From positions 1 through 57,430 of the forward strand of contig JANQHJ010000160.1 in NCBI GenBank assembly GCA_028282745.1: 57,430 bases of DNA. Direction: 5' to 3'. Position 1 is the stretch's first letter; each line of letters opens with the position of its first letter. A model generated the notes under the pieces. That model made no database searches and had not been told where the DNA came from. It worked only from the letters and a program-made list of their open reading frames with translations. This stretch comes from Sedimentisphaerales bacterium. GTDB taxonomy: Bacteria; Planctomycetota; Phycisphaerae; Sedimentisphaerales; Anaerobacaceae. Both the position numbers and the translations under genes were made by a program. This document shows, in pieces, positions 1 to 7,917 of the stretch.

Positions 1-1
1 A

Positions 2-298
2 AATTTGGAAATATTTGAAATGGACTTTTCCTCAGAATCCGCTGCAAGTTTTGGGGCTACGCTCGGTTCCAGCCAGATGGATCTGCAAGTTGCCGTACCT
101 AAAGAACATGTTATAGAAGCAAAAAGAGCTGTAGAAAACATAGGTAAGGTAATGCAGCAAATGAATCAGGCAGCAATGGAAGCTCAAAAAAGAAAAGTTG
201 ATGAGGCACGAGAAAAGGCAATCAGGTCAGAAGCCAACCACGAGCCTGAGCCTGAAGTCGCACCGGTTGAAGAAGAGCCTGCTGAAATGATGTATTAA
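2..298 (+). CDS. C-terminal fragment of an exported protein of unknown function
   Basis: The reading frame is open from the window edge (codons begin at base 2), so only the last 98 or so residues are present. The fragment has a short beta-like part ending in the motif VAVPKEH, then a charged, coiled-coil-like helix rich in Gln, Glu and Lys, and an acidic Pro/Glu tail. The motif and the spacing before it (SS..A..F....G......VAVPK.H) match the C-terminus of the complete protein at 19984-21738, which has DVAVPKKH. I infer that both belong to one paralogous family. No function can be assigned. An intrinsic terminator follows 23 bases after the stop. Confidence 0.6.
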   Translation, partial: NLEIFEMDFSSESAASFGATLGSSQMDLQVAVPKEHVIEAKRAVENIGKVMQQMNQAAMEAQKRKVDEAREKAIRSEANHEPEPEVAPVEEEPAEMMY

Positions 299-320
299 CC
301 AACAACTTCATTAAGTATTC

Positions 321-352
321 AAGGCCGGATCCTCGGATTCGGCCTTTTTTAT
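321..352 (+). terminator. Intrinsic terminator after the first gene
   Basis: AAGGCCGGATCC (321-332) can pair with GGATTCGGCCTT (335-346), with one G-U pair; the inner bases form the loop. A run of six T follows (345-350). It separates the upstream gene from the EF-G-like gene. Confidence 0.85.
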
Positions 353-475
353 TACACGTAACTATTTGCAATAGAAACACTTAAAAAATGCTTGTCCTTT
401 GACAGCCAAGCAATTATCATATCGGGTTTACATAGAATCATTTAATTCAGCTTTAGCTTTATGGAGGTCTTAAAA

Positions 476-2509
476 GTGGCTAATACCAGCGACATTCGCA
501 ACATCGTATTATTGGGTCATGGCGGAAGTGGAAAAACGTCTCTCGCCGAAGCAATTCTTCATACGACCGGTAAAACAAACCGATTAGGGAGTGTCGATGA
601 TAAAACGAGTATAAGTGACTTTTACGAAGAAGAAAAAGAGCACGGCTATTCCATATCCGCATCTGTTCTTCATACCGAACACGCTGGCAAGACAATTAAC
701 ATAATAGACACTCCCGGCTATCCTGATTTCATCGGCCCGGCTTATAAATCCATCCCTGGTGCCGAAACAGCGGTCATAGTAATAAGCGCTGCAGCTGGTA
801 TCGAAACAAACACGCGTAAGGTTTTTGATTTAGCTAAAAAAGCTAACATGTCCAAGCTGATCGTCATCAATAAGATCGATGCCGAAAATACTGACATTTC
901 AGAATTACTTCAAAACATCAAAGACAGTTTCGGCCAGCAGTGTCGTGTCGCGAACATACCGGCAGCTGATAAAAAATCTGTCATAGACTGTATTGAGAAT
1001 GAGACCGGCGATTCACCTATAGGTGACGCGGCATCTGCTCATATGGAATTGATCGAAAGCGTTGTTGAAGCCGACGATGAGTTAATGGAAAAATATCTTG
1101 GCGGTGAAGAAATACCAGCCGATAAAATTTCCGCTGTTTTCACAACCGCTCTGATAGCGGATACAATTGTTCCAATAGTATTTACCAACGCCAGAGAAGA
1201 AATCGGTATTACCGAACTGCTCGATATTATTACCCAATATACTCCGTCACCGGAGCAGGCTAAAGGCGCAGCCATTATAGATGGCGAAAATGAAGTAGAG
1301 ATAAAAGCCGACCCATCCGGCCCACTGGCTGGTCTTGTTTTCAAAGTAGGCTTCGATCCCAAGTCAAACATGAAGTTTTCGAATATCCGTATTTTCAGCG
1401 GATCTCTCAAATCCGATACACAATTACTTATCAATGACGAAAAGAAAGCGATTCGCCCAGGACATATTCTCAAAAGCCAGGGCCCAGATACAAGTGAAGT
1501 ACCGGCTGGTATAGCAGGTGATATTGTAACACTGGCAAAAGTGGAAGAGCTCAAAGTTGGTGATCTTGTTCATGACGGCGGAGTAAAGGGCCAGTTCCAG
1601 ATGCCTAAAGCACCGGAGCCTATGTTCTCACTGGCACTGGAACCGGCAACTCGAGGCGACGAGCAAAAGATCTCGACAGCCCTGGATAAGCTGGTCGATG
1701 AGGATCCGTGCTTTAAGGTTGCGCGTGATCCGCAGACAAAAGAGCTGGTCGTAAGCGGAATGGGCGAGCTGCACCTTAGAGTTATCCTCGAAAAGATGGA
1801 CAAATACTACAAACTCAAAGTCAACACTAAACAACCAAAGATCCCATATAGAGAAACTATCACCTCTAAGGCTGAGGGCCATTACCGCCATAAAAAACAA
1901 TCCGGCGGTGCAGGTCAATTCGGTGAGGTATATCTGCGTGTAGAACCTGCTGAACGCGATTCAGATCCGTCACTCGAATTCAACTGGGATATCTTCGGCG
2001 GTTCGATACCTGGTCAGTTCGAACCGGCAATCCTAAAAGGTATCAATGATGTAATGGCAAGTGGTGTTGTGGCTAACTGCATTATGCAGGACATTAAAGT
2101 TTCAGTTTATGACGGTAAGCACCATCCTGTTGACTCAAAGGAAGTTGCCTTTAGAGCTGCCGGTAAGGGTGCTTTCATTGATGCTATCCAAAAAGCCAAA
2201 CCCGTTTTACTTGAGCCGATCGTCGATATGGAAATAACCGTACCCTCTGACAACATGGGTGACATCGCAGGCGACATAGCTTCAAGGCGTGGCAGAGTTA
2301 CCGGCCAGGATATGCTGCCGGGTAACATGCTCACAGTTAAGGCCCAGGTTCCACTTTCTGAGGTCACACAATACAGCAGCCAGTTGAAATCCGTTACCGG
2401 CGGTCGTGGCAGCTATTCAATGACACTTAGTCATTACGAGCCTGTCCCGTCAAACGTTCAGCAACAGATAGTCGCTCAATACGCCAAGCAAAAACAAGAA
2501 GCTGAATAA
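476..2509 (+). CDS. Elongation factor G-like GTPase
   Basis: This is a translation-factor GTPase of the EF-G superfamily, 677 residues, close to the usual EF-G length. The P-loop is GHGGSGKT (residues 14-21), G3 is DTPGY (near 77) and G4 is NKID (near 132). They are followed by domain II, the domain III motif VSGMGELHL, and domain IV/V with GGAGQFGEVYLRVEP and GGRGSYSMTLSHYEPVP. Canonical EF-G has AHIDAGKTT as its P-loop. The GHGGSGKT form is typical of the divergent EF-G-like group, so this is probably a paralogue and not the housekeeping translocase. The GTG at 476 is the better start: a GGAGGT Shine-Dalgarno lies at 463-468, and an in-frame ATG at 461 overlaps it. The aldolase gene follows 26 bases downstream. 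Confidence 0.9.
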   Translation: MANTSDIRNIVLLGHGGSGKTSLAEAILHTTGKTNRLGSVDDKTSISDFYEEEKEHGYSISASVLHTEHAGKTINIIDTPGYPDFIGPAYKSIPGAETAVIVISAAAGIETNTRKVFDLAKKANMSKLIVINKIDAENTDISELLQNIKDSFGQQCRVANIPAADKKSVIDCIENETGDSPIGDAASAHMELIESVVEADDELMEKYLGGEEIPADKISAVFTTALIADTIVPIVFTNAREEIGITELLDIITQYTPSPEQAKGAAIIDGENEVEIKADPSGPLAGLVFKVGFDPKSNMKFSNIRIFSGSLKSDTQLLINDEKKAIRPGHILKSQGPDTSEVPAGIAGDIVTLAKVEELKVGDLVHDGGVKGQFQMPKAPEPMFSLALEPATRGDEQKISTALDKLVDEDPCFKVARDPQTKELVVSGMGELHLRVILEKMDKYYKLKVNTKQPKIPYRETITSKAEGHYRHKKQSGGAGQFGEVYLRVEPAERDSDPSLEFNWDIFGGSIPGQFEPAILKGINDVMASGVVANCIMQDIKVSVYDGKHHPVDSKEVAFRAAGKGAFIDAIQKAKPVLLEPIVDMEITVPSDNMGDIAGDIASRRGRVTGQDMLPGNMLTVKAQVPLSEVTQYSSQLKSVTGGRGSYSMTLSHYEPVPSNVQQQIVAQYAKQKQEAE

Positions 2510-2535
2510 CAACCCTGCTTTAGGGACAGTATTAA

Positions 2536-3207
2536 ATGGCAAGACACGACAGGCTAACGGTTCTAACAGCTATGAAGAAGATCGGCCTGGTGCCGATATT
2601 TCACCATCCTGACCTTGAAACCGCCAAAAAGATAATTTGTGCCAGTGCTGATGCCGGCGTCAATATCATAGAGTTCACCAACCGCAGCCATAATTCGATC
2701 GACCTCTATAAGCAGCTCATTGAATTCATCGATAAAGAAAAGCCGGAAGTCATTTTCGGAGCCGGCACAATTTGCGATGGCCCGACAGCATCTATGTACA
2801 TTGCAGCCGGAGCGGACTTTATCCTGTCGCCGGTACTTGACGACGACATCGCTAAGATATGTAATATAAGAAAAGTACCCTACGTACCGGGATGTGGAAC
2901 ACTTAACGACATCCATCGTGCCCACAAGCTGGGCGTTGAAATATGTAAGATGTTCCCGGTTGCTTCATTCGGCGGGCCTGATTTCATTAAAGCGATCAAG
3001 GCTCCTTGCCCATGGGTAGAGATAATGCCGATGGGCGGCATTGTGCCCGAAAAAGAATGCCTCGCTGAATGGTTCGATGCCGGTGCTGTTTGTATAGGTA
3101 TGGGCTCTAAACTGATCAGCAAAGAGCTGCTCGAAGCCGGTGATTTTACTGCCATCTCACAAAATATCAAAAATGCAGCCCGGATAATCAAGCAAGTCAG
3201 AAAATAA
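2536..3207 (+). CDS. eda: 2-dehydro-3-deoxy-phosphogluconate/4-hydroxy-2-oxoglutarate aldolase family
   Basis: This is a class I aldolase of the KDPG/KHG family (223 residues, TIM barrel). It splits 2-keto-3-deoxy-6-phosphogluconate or 4-hydroxy-2-oxoglutarate to pyruvate plus an aldehyde. Visible family signatures are VNIIEFTNRS, which carries the catalytic Glu; FGAGTICDG; and the Schiff-base lysine segment EICKMFPVASFGGPDFIKAI. The phosphate-binding glycine segment MPMGGIVPEKE comes next. It lies 26 bases after the EF-G-like gene with AGGGA upstream of the ATG, so the two may be cotranscribed. Family membership is clear, but the exact substrate is not readable from sequence. Sugar-acid breakdown would fit the polysaccharide-degrading style of the genome. 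Confidence 0.85.
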   Translation: MARHDRLTVLTAMKKIGLVPIFHHPDLETAKKIICASADAGVNIIEFTNRSHNSIDLYKQLIEFIDKEKPEVIFGAGTICDGPTASMYIAAGADFILSPVLDDDIAKICNIRKVPYVPGCGTLNDIHRAHKLGVEICKMFPVASFGGPDFIKAIKAPCPWVEIMPMGGIVPEKECLAEWFDAGAVCIGMGSKLISKELLEAGDFTAISQNIKNAARIIKQVRK

Positions 3208-3208
3208 A

Positions 3209-3236
3209 AAGAGCCGCAATGAACAGCGGCTCTTCG
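3209..3236 (+). terminator. Intrinsic terminator after the aldolase gene
   Basis: AGAGCCGC (3210-3217) pairs with GCGGCTCT (3226-3233) around an 8-base loop, followed by a T-rich stretch. It lies between two convergent genes and could serve both strands, although the T-run is short. Confidence 0.65.
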
Positions 3237-3256
3237 TTTAGGCTAATCCTTTAGCT

Positions 3257-3988
3257 TTAAAATTTATAAGTAAGATTCATACCAAGAACATCAGAAGATT
3301 TGGTATGCTGATATTCGATACTGTAAGTAACTTTCTCAGTAATATCGAATTTGCCGCCTATATAACCACCAAACCAACCATCTTGGTCGAGATCATACTT
3401 GATCCTGGTACCCGGGCCTTTGGCAGTCACATCGCCATCAAGAACGTGAATAAAAGGACCGCCATAAAGTATTGTTTTCTCATTCATTTGATAGGACGGG
3501 CCAAAAGCAAACTGTGCTTCTACAAGATTTTCGTCACCCTGAAAATTAGCTCCTATAGTTGAAACCTTTCCTTCGGCTTGTGCCCAGAGGATTTGGACCA
3601 AGCCTCCCCATTTTACATTTTCTTTCGTACAGGTAGTGAACTTTGTGCCGAGGCCAATAGCGTAACCATCATTATCACTATTAAAACCTACTCCGCCAGG
3701 CCTTGATCCCCTTACCGAACCTCCGCCTAACTTAAGAGCCAATTCCCAGCCCTCACAAATGCCGTATCCGACATTGGCACCGATATAATGAGCTTTTATA
3801 TTATCGCCATTTATACTAGCACCGGTACCACTGTTCAGCTTTACGCCTGTCTTGCCATATGCATAGTCAACGCCTGCACTGAACCGGCCTTTTTCCAACC
3901 CGGCAACAGGTGGGCCCATCGGCGTGAGAGCTAATGTCGTTGAAACTAATAAACTTATGACAACCATCAATGCAACTTTTCTGTTCAT
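3257..3988 (-). CDS. Outer-membrane beta-barrel protein
   Basis: This is a 243-residue exported protein. It has a basic N-terminus, a hydrophobic core and a cleavage-like TTLALT region near residue 25. Alternating Gly/aromatic strands and a final Lys-Phe follow; a C-terminal aromatic residue is the usual signal for BAM-dependent barrel insertion. Strand patterns such as GANVGYGICEGWELALKLGGG and FGGYIGGKFDITEKVTYSIEY suggest an 8-12-stranded barrel. ATG at 3988 was chosen because GGAGGG sits just upstream; the longer frame starts inside that ribosome site. No specific transport or adhesion role can be seen. The gene has about 250 bases of non-coding DNA upstream and stands alone. Confidence 0.7.
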   Translation of the reverse strand: MNRKVALMVVISLLVSTTLALTPMGPPVAGLEKGRFSAGVDYAYGKTGVKLNSGTGASINGDNIKAHYIGANVGYGICEGWELALKLGGGSVRGSRPGGVGFNSDNDGYAIGLGTKFTTCTKENVKWGGLVQILWAQAEGKVSTIGANFQGDENLVEAQFAFGPSYQMNEKTILYGGPFIHVLDGDVTAKGPGTRIKYDLDQDGWFGGYIGGKFDITEKVTYSIEYQHTKSSDVLGMNLTYKF

Positions 3989-4240
3989 TTTGTGTCCCTC
4001 CAAATTTGGACCATTAATGTAATATCAGAACTGCACCATTGAAAAGAATTTCTTTGAGTTGAGATGCGAAAAACATTTACTTTCATTAAACACATCCATT
4101 ACAGAACAAAACCTTAAGAACAACTATATCATCGCTGTTTGAAAATTCAAAATAAAAGTTGAAATATTTTACATTGCTTTGTGAATATTTTTATTACAAA
4201 GCAAGAGGCAACAATATTTACCTTTTTTATAGGGACTTCT

Positions 4241-5482
4241 TTAGAAACGACTTACACAAAAAACAGGCTCATTTGTTAAATCCCACCAGGTGATTTGTGA
4301 TCTTAGCTTATCCTTCATTTCATTGGCCAGAGGATGAGACTCAATGATATTATTATTTTCATTCGGGTCCCGCTCAAGATCGAAAAGTGTCCAAGTATCA
4401 TCTTCTGATCGGTGTGTAATTTTAAGATTTTTTTCCTGATAAAAATGAATCACCCTGTCAGATTCCCGAACCTTATGTGTATTCTTACCGATAGCCTCAC
4501 CAAAAACACCCTTCGAAGTGTACTTGTCTAAAGGCAGCATAGACTGACCATGCCAAGTATCGGGTTTATCCAAGCCGAAATGAGCCGTGATTGTTGGAGC
4601 AATATCCACTGTACTCATTAGTTTATCTACTCTAACAGTCCGTGGAATATCCTTATCATAAATAATTAGTGGAATGTTGATCAATTCTGAATTCATTTTA
4701 CCATCGTGAGAAAGGCTGCCATGGTCGCCGAACTCATCCCCGTGGTCCGTTGTGACGATAAAGATCGTATTATCCAGCAGTTTTAGGTAATCAAGAATGC
4801 CAAAGAGTTCTCCAGCATATTCATCTACCTGATTAATATGTGCTAAATAGAGTTTTTTCAACAGTGTGATATTATCCGGATCTGAAGTATCACGGGGCAG
4901 AAGAACCTCTTTGAATAGTGCCATCATTTCCGGCGCCGATAACTGAATCGAAGGGTCAACTTTATCGACATATTTCTGCTCCGGGACATAAGGCTCATGG
5001 ATATCCATATAGTGTACCCATAAAAAGAACGGCTTATAATCGCCACCGATTGTATGAGATTGTAGCCACTGCCCTACTTTGTTATTAATTACATCTCCCC
5101 TGATATATGGAATTTCCGGTGTAACTTCATCTCTCATAGAATCATAAAATTCATCCCAGCCTTTATTCCATCCAAAGAACTCTGACAAATAAGGATTTGA
5201 ATGAAAAGCTGCTGTAGAAAAACCGCCTTTTTTTACGACTTCCGATATAAGCGTTCTCTTATCCGATAGTTTCTTCGGGTTACCATATTCCAAAAAATAC
5301 GAAGAACTAAGAATTGCCGGAAACGAAGCCTGGGTGTAGGGCCCGGCTGACATATACCTGTCGAAGATCATTGAATTACCGGCAAGAGAATCCAAAAAAG
5401 GAGTTAAATTGGCCTGTGAGCCATAACAACCCAAGACATCTTTTCGCAAAGTATCAATAGTCAGCAATACAACATTCTTCAT
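4241..5482 (-). CDS. Sulfatase/alkaline-phosphatase-fold hydrolase without formylglycine cysteine
   Basis: This is a 413-residue member of the sulfatase branch of the alkaline phosphatase superfamily. Metal-binding elements are D10 and D15 in TIDTLRKD and the TTDHGDEFGDHG block. The nucleophile segment reads GPYTQASFPAILS: T50 occupies the place of the Cys in the sulfatase CxPSR motif, and the Arg is replaced by Phe. By comparison with Thr-nucleophile relatives, it is more likely a phosphatase, phosphotransferase or atypical hydrolase than an FGly-dependent sulfatase. No signal peptide is present, so it probably acts in the cytoplasm. ATG 5482 has GGAAGG eight bases upstream, and the in-frame TTG above it lies in the spacer. 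The substrate is unknown. Confidence 0.75.
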   Translation of the reverse strand: MKNVVLLTIDTLRKDVLGCYGSQANLTPFLDSLAGNSMIFDRYMSAGPYTQASFPAILSSSYFLEYGNPKKLSDKRTLISEVVKKGGFSTAAFHSNPYLSEFFGWNKGWDEFYDSMRDEVTPEIPYIRGDVINNKVGQWLQSHTIGGDYKPFFLWVHYMDIHEPYVPEQKYVDKVDPSIQLSAPEMMALFKEVLLPRDTSDPDNITLLKKLYLAHINQVDEYAGELFGILDYLKLLDNTIFIVTTDHGDEFGDHGSLSHDGKMNSELINIPLIIYDKDIPRTVRVDKLMSTVDIAPTITAHFGLDKPDTWHGQSMLPLDKYTSKGVFGEAIGKNTHKVRESDRVIHFYQEKNLKITHRSEDDTWTLFDLERDPNENNNIIESHPLANEMKDKLRSQITWWDLTNEPVFCVSRF

Positions 5483-5611
5483 AGTCAAAACCTTCCAGAA
5501 AATAAATTGAATAATAGCGTAGTTTATGAGTGTTTTGATATTGTGTCAACTCTAAGAAAAGTTCTTGTTTATACATGTTAAATCTATTAATATCAGTTAG
5601 TTATAAAGACC

Positions 5612-6577
5612 ATGAATACTAAGCTCCCATTAATTTTATTCTGGATTGTAGCTTGTTTGATTTTATTAAGCGGGCCTTTATACGGTATCACAGAAAATCC
5701 TTCTCAGTTACAGCAGGTTTCCGAAGAATCCTCGTCTTTACCATGGTGGTCATATCCTATTTTTCTTTTTATAGTTACCTGTCTGATAGGCATTCTTGCA
5801 GTTTTAGCCGGAGTCGGAGGAGGGGTATTATTCGTACCAATAGTTTCAAGCTTCTTTCCATTCCATCTTGATTTTGTTAGGGGCACAGGACTCTTCGTTG
5901 CTATGTCATTATCCCTCTCTGCAGGACCACGCCTGTTAAATAAGGGCTTAGCGAACCTGCGATTAGCAATGCCAATCGCACTTGCTACTTCGATAGGAGC
6001 TATTGCCGGAGCTATTACAAGTTTTTCTTTACCAACTAAAACAATACAAACAGCGCTTGGTGCAACTATTATCAGTGTCTCTCTGCTCATGCTTATTTTT
6101 AAAAAAACAGATATACCCAAAAAAGAAAGGCCCGGCTATTTAAGCAAAATCCTTGAAATAGGGGGGATTTACCACGAAGACACAAAGTCGATCCACATCG
6201 AATGGAACGTTCATCGCCTTGGAAGATCCCTTGTACTTTTTATTGGAATCGGCTTCATAGCCGGAATGTTTGGGCTCGGTGCGGGCTGGGCCAATGTACC
6301 CATGCTTAATTTATTCCTTGGGCTGCCTCTGAAAATGGCTGTTGCCACCAGCGTTTTCACAATATCGGTCACAAGCACCAGTGCCTCATGGATATATTTG
6401 AACCAGGGAGCGGTTTTACCAATCATATTAGTACCTTCCATAGCAGGTATTATGATAGGCTCTCGCATAGGAGCAAAGATATTACCCAAAGCATCTCCCG
6501 TGGCAATCAGATATATTGTTATAGTTGTTTTAGCTTTGGCTGGTGTAAGATCACTACTAAAAGGTGTTGGAATTTAA
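5612..6577 (+). CDS. TauE/SafE-type anion exporter
   Basis: This is a 321-residue integral membrane protein of the TauE/SafE (DUF81) family, which exports sulfite, sulfonates or related anions. It begins with a signal-like hydrophobic segment and a short extracytoplasmic linker. Two homologous halves follow, each with the glycine-rich family motif: LAVLAGVGGGVLFVPIV near residue 65 and FIAGMFGLGAGWANVPML near residue 215. A soluble insert lies between them at about 165-205. The next gene starts four bases after the stop and encodes a small membrane protein, so the two are almost certainly an operon. Export of sulfite released by sulfatases would fit, but that is inference. Confidence 0.85.
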   Translation: MNTKLPLILFWIVACLILLSGPLYGITENPSQLQQVSEESSSLPWWSYPIFLFIVTCLIGILAVLAGVGGGVLFVPIVSSFFPFHLDFVRGTGLFVAMSLSLSAGPRLLNKGLANLRLAMPIALATSIGAIAGAITSFSLPTKTIQTALGATIISVSLLMLIFKKTDIPKKERPGYLSKILEIGGIYHEDTKSIHIEWNVHRLGRSLVLFIGIGFIAGMFGLGAGWANVPMLNLFLGLPLKMAVATSVFTISVTSTSASWIYLNQGAVLPIILVPSIAGIMIGSRIGAKILPKASPVAIRYIVIVVLALAGVRSLLKGVGI

Positions 6578-6580
6578 ACA

Positions 6581-6982
6581 ATGAAAGATTCGTACTTGTC
6601 GGATAAACAACTCGCTTACGCAAAACTGCTTGATATAAGTGTAAAATCAGCATCTTTGATTCTTGTTTTATTCTTTGTCATTTATATTTTTGAAGCAACC
6701 AGCCCTGATATACCCTTATCTGAACTACCGCATTATTGGCATCTACCTTTGGAAGAATATCTACAACAAACAAATTACAATGCCGGCTGGAGCTGGCTTG
6801 GCCTGTTGAGTAAATCAGATTTTCTCAACTACATACCGTTGGTACTATTGGCTGGAATATCTATCCTTTGCTATATCAGGATAATACCGATATTAGCAGC
6901 AAAAAAAGATAAATGGTACATAGTTATAGCAATAGCTGAGATTGCAATACTTATCCTGGCAGCTTCAGGGGTGCTAACTTAA
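6581..6982 (+). CDS. Small membrane protein next to TauE-like exporter (DUF1634-like)
   Basis: This is a 133-residue protein with three predicted membrane helices (about 23-42, 86-104 and 112-131) and a polar loop in between. Size, topology and position directly behind a TauE/SafE gene match the DUF1634 family, which is regularly paired with such exporters. I recognise this mainly from context, because no catalytic motif is present. The ATG lies four bases after the exporter stop, indicating coupled translation. It could be an accessory subunit of the exporter. Confidence 0.6.
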   Translation: MKDSYLSDKQLAYAKLLDISVKSASLILVLFFVIYIFEATSPDIPLSELPHYWHLPLEEYLQQTNYNAGWSWLGLLSKSDFLNYIPLVLLAGISILCYIRIIPILAAKKDKWYIVIAIAEIAILILAASGVLT

Positions 6983-6997
6983 GTATTACGCAAAAAC

Positions 6998-7885
6998 TTA
7001 CTCTGTTTTAATCGTTCTTTTCGCCGATTCAACTGTGTTATAGAGCAGCATTGTAATAGTCATCGGCCCTACCCCGCCGGGTACAGGAGTTATCATGCCG
7101 GCCTTTTCACTGACGGCCTCAAAGTCCACGTCACCTACGAGGCGATAGCCACGTTTTTTTGTGTCATCATCAACACGATTGACACCTACATCAATAACTA
7201 CAGCGCCTTCTTTGACCATATCAGCGGTTACAGTATTAGGCCATCCTGCAGCCGCGATTACAATATCGGCTCGCTTGACATGCTCTGCTAAGTTTTTCGT
7301 TCGTGTATGACAAACGGTAACCGTCGCGTTGCCGGTCGGAGCCTTTTGTATCAGCATATTGGCAACTGGTTTGCCAACAATATTACTTCTGCCTACAACA
7401 ACAACCTCGGCCCCTTCGAGCTGAACACCACTTCGCATCAACATTTGAATAACACCGTGCGGTGTACAAGGTAAAAAAGCATCCTGGCCAATCATCATTT
7501 TGCCGATACTCATCGGATGAAAGCCATCAACATCTTTGGCTGGGTCGATAGCAAGCAGGATTTTGTTTTCGTCAATATGTTTCGGCAAAGGCAGTTGAAC
7601 TAAAATACCATGTATCTTTGGATCTTTATTTAACTTATCGATAAGTGCCAGTAAATCCTCTTGAGTTGTCTCTGCAGGCAAGCGGTTATCATTTGAATAA
7701 ATACCAATATCAGCACATGCTTTTTCCTTAGCGGTTACATAAGATTTCGATGCTGGATCTTCACCGACTAATACAACTGCCAGACCGGGTGTGATATTTT
7801 TTGTTTGTAGCTGTTCAACTTCCGTTTTAAGCTCTGCACGCATATCAGCGGCGAGCTGTTTTCCATCAATGATCTTTGCTGTCAT
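6998..7885 (-). CDS. folD: Methylenetetrahydrofolate dehydrogenase/methenyl-THF cyclohydrolase
   Basis: This is bifunctional FolD, 295 residues, the normal length. It interconverts 5,10-methylene-THF, 5,10-methenyl-THF and 10-formyl-THF in the cytoplasm. Seen here are the Y-x3-K catalytic pair in [10 protein letters not shown], the substrate motif VQLPLPKHI, the Rossmann segment [17 protein letters not shown], and the C-terminal [18 protein letters not shown]. The gene sits 32 bases downstream of fhs on the same strand, giving an fhs-folD operon that carries formate to methylene-THF. The ATG at 7885 is preceded by a GGAGTGA ribosome site. Confidence 0.97.
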   Translation of the reverse strand: MTAKIIDGKQLAADMRAELKTEVEQLQTKNITPGLAVVLVGEDPASKSYVTAKEKACADIGIYSNDNRLPAETTQEDLLALIDKLNKDPKIHGILVQLPLPKHIDENKILLAIDPAKDVDGFHPMSIGKMMIGQDAFLPCTPHGVIQMLMRSGVQLEGAEVVVVGRSNIVGKPVANMLIQKAPTGNATVTVCHTRTKNLAEHVKRADIVIAAAGWPNTVTADMVKEGAVVIDVGVNRVDDDTKKRGYRLVGDVDFEAVSEKAGMITPVPGGVGPMTITMLLYNTVESAKRTIKTE

Positions 7886-7917
7886 CTGTCACTCCTAATT
7901 CAGACAGATGAGCACGC

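Noticed and set aside
461-478. ATG at 461 as the start of the EF-G-like gene
   Set aside because: The ATG overlaps the GGAGGT ribosome site of the GTG at 476, and family similarity begins after the GTG.
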